Assembly (NCBI GenBank): GCA_022712075.1
Contig: JALAHE010000034.1
Span: 1-23,801 of the forward strand
Source: Galactobacter sp.
GTDB lineage: Bacteria; Actinomycetota; Actinomycetes; Actinomycetales; Micrococcaceae
DNA length: 23,801 nucleotides
Direction: 5' to 3'
Translations under genes and position numbers: made by a program
Shown here: piece after piece, positions 23,006 through 23,801 of the stretch
How the letters are laid out: every line of letters starts with the position of its first letter
Position numbering within the stretch: position 1 is the first letter of the stretch
Notes under the pieces: model-generated
What the model saw: only the letters and a program-made list of their open reading frames with translations
The model's database searches: none
Told to the model about the DNA's origin: nothing

Positions 23006-23500
23006 CTAGCCTGCCGAGGTGTCCAGGTGGTGCGCCACGAAGAGCGAGGTGGGCACGGCGTCGTCGCCGGCTGGGCGATTGGCGAACTCCTCGACGAGGT
23101 CGCGCAGGCGGGCCAGCAACTCGAGCTGATCCTCCTCGCCGAGCTTGAGGCCAACGCGCATCACCTGGATCTCGTCGGGCGCGAGGCCGTTGACCTCCTG
23201 CAGGAAGGTCTCCAGGAGCACGGGCGCTGCGTCGGGCAGCGGCGTGTTCCACGAGAGCTTGGTGCTGCGGTAGGGCACCTCCTTGGCGCCGCGCTTTCCC
23301 CGCCGCTCTGGCTCTGCCTCGAGGAATCCGGTGTTCACGAGCGTGCGCACGTGGTGCAGCGTGGTCGCCGGGTTCATGCCCAGCGCGTCGGCGATGTCCT
23401 TATTCGTGCGGGCCTGGTGCAGGCACAGCCGCAGGATGCGCAGACGGACGGGGGAGGAGAGGGCGCGGGCGCGCGCCTGGGCCGTCTCGTCGGTGTTCAT
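23006..23500 (-). CDS. ArsR-like winged helix-turn-helix transcription regulator
   Basis: A 164-residue cytoplasmic DNA-binding protein. Residues 8-80 form a winged helix: ALSSPVRLRILRLCLHQ, then TNKDIADALGMNPATTLHHVRTLVNTGFL (helix-turn-helix about 31-60) and a basic wing (EPERRGKRGAKEVPYRST). The acidic, helical C-terminal half (about 95-150) probably mediates dimerisation or ligand sensing. No cysteine-pair metal site typical of ArsR/SmtB metal sensors is visible; the only cysteine is in helix 2, so a non-metal signal is likely. ATG 23500 is preceded by TAAGAT ending exactly 6 bases upstream, implying a leaderless mRNA. A palindrome covers the promoter spacer, so autoregulation is a reasonable inference. 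Confidence 0.85.
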   Translation of the reverse strand: MNTDETAQARARALSSPVRLRILRLCLHQARTNKDIADALGMNPATTLHHVRTLVNTGFLEAEPERRGKRGAKEVPYRSTKLSWNTPLPDAAPVLLETFLQEVNGLAPDEIQVMRVGLKLGEEDQLELLARLRDLVEEFANRPAGDDAVPTSLFVAHHLDTSAG

Positions 23501-23506
23501 GCCAGC

Positions 23507-23533
23507 ATCTTAGGCGGAAATCACCCAGTGATT
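23507..23533 (-). promoter_or_regulatory. Leaderless promoter of the ArsR-like gene with overlapping palindromic operator
   Basis: The minus-strand -10 TAAGAT (23512-23507) is 6 bases from ATG 23500. The perfect palindrome AATCAC-CCA-GTGATT (23519-23533) fills most of the -10/-35 spacer and reaches the expected -35. A protein bound here would block RNA polymerase, as expected for an autorepressing winged-helix regulator. Confidence 0.55.
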
Positions 23534-23548
23534 GAAACTCTCTAATCG

Positions 23549-23785
23549 CTAGTGTGACGCGCGCCGTGCAGGCGGAGGCGGGACGGGCTTGGCGTGGGTG
23601 ATGCTTGACGTGGCGATGGCGACCTCGCCGCGCTTGGTCAGCACCCCGATCCGCCGCTCGGCGCCCTCGCCGCTCACCCACAGCAGCTCGCCGAGCGCGT
23701 CGCTCAGGCCGCTCTCCGGCGGATCGAGCCGGTAGCGCACCACGACGCGGGTGCCGGGGCGCAGGGCGTCGAAGAGGTCGCTCAC
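23549..23785 (-). CDS. Small SH3-like protein resembling the N-terminus of Rv0428c/cg3035-type acetyltransferases
   Basis: A 78-residue soluble protein. The pattern GTRVVVRYRLDPPESGLSD-ALGELLWV, then RIGVLTKRGEVAIATSSITHAKPVPPPPARR, resembles the small beta-barrel found before the GNAT domain in actinobacterial Rv0428c/cg3035-type acetyltransferases, and short stand-alone proteins of the same kind. The resemblance is from memory. No GNAT domain follows: the frame stops at 23549-23551 and the ArsR-like gene begins 48 bases downstream, so this is a stand-alone form or a shortened relative. GTG 23785 has no Shine-Dalgarno sequence; TAGGCT ends exactly 6 bases before it, again suggesting a leaderless mRNA. 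Confidence 0.65.
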   Translation of the reverse strand: MSDLFDALRPGTRVVVRYRLDPPESGLSDALGELLWVSGEGAERRIGVLTKRGEVAIATSSITHAKPVPPPPARRASH

Positions 23786-23791
23786 GCGTCA

Positions 23792-23797
23792 AGCCTA
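23792..23797 (-). promoter_or_regulatory. -10 box (TAGGCT) of a probable leaderless promoter
   Basis: The minus-strand TAGGCT (23797-23792) is followed by six bases and GTG 23785, the same spacing as at 2324 and 23500. The -35 region lies outside the window. Confidence 0.45.
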
Positions 23798-23801
23798 TCG
23801 G

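Overview
The window reads as chromosomal DNA of a high-GC Gram-positive bacterium, most likely an actinobacterium of the order Micrococcales and perhaps Micrococcaceae. The reasons are a strong G/C bias at third codon positions, GTG and TTG starts, probable leaderless transcripts, actinobacterial forms of TypA and the bacterial PH domain, and long GC-rich hairpin terminators. The assignment is inference; no rRNA or tRNA gene is present.

Layout. (1) 1-24 is a run of 24 C, followed by hairpins and a minus-strand flavin/4Fe-4S oxidoreductase of the 2,4-dienoyl-CoA reductase type (213-2324). (2) Divergent to it are a LysP-like amino-acid permease and an M50B-type membrane metallopeptidase (2613-4869), closed by a 46-bp perfect palindrome that serves as a bidirectional terminator. 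(3) A minus-strand proton-dependent oligopeptide (POT) transporter (5060-6544). (4) A 361-bp divergent regulatory region rich in GTTAC/GTGAA half-sites, leading into peptide ABC operon 1 (6906-13288): substrate-binding lipoprotein, permease, permease, fused double ATPase. Its first permease gene is interrupted by one in-frame TAA. (5) A terminator and a 510-bp gap containing a promoter and a long leader, then peptide ABC operon 2 (13799-19198) with the same gene order and all genes intact. (6) A minus-strand pair: a small secreted two-cysteine protein and a PH-domain membrane protein. (7) typA (20435-22336) with a coupled four-helix membrane protein. (8) A minus-strand pair at the right end: an ArsR-like winged-helix regulator and a small SH3-like protein.

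How it fits together. From 2613 to 19198 the window is mainly a nitrogen-scavenging locus: one amino-acid permease, one proton-coupled di/tripeptide carrier and two complete-layout ATP-driven peptide importers. Both ABC operons have the same composite element, GGTAACAA-N6-GTGAAAG-N6-TTGATATT, directly against the -35 region. Both also have a 16-bp hairpin with a 4-nt loop between the binding-protein gene and the first permease gene. This suggests common control and a common way of making excess binding protein. The POT promoter region carries related half-sites in another arrangement.

The observations I rank highest are the shared promoter element (a candidate unnamed peptide-uptake regulon), the single nonsense codon that disables or conditions operon 1, near-identical hairpin terminators at two separate convergent junctions, and three minus-strand genes whose -10 boxes sit exactly 6 nt from the start codon. 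I found no CRISPR array, prophage, insertion sequence or defence system.
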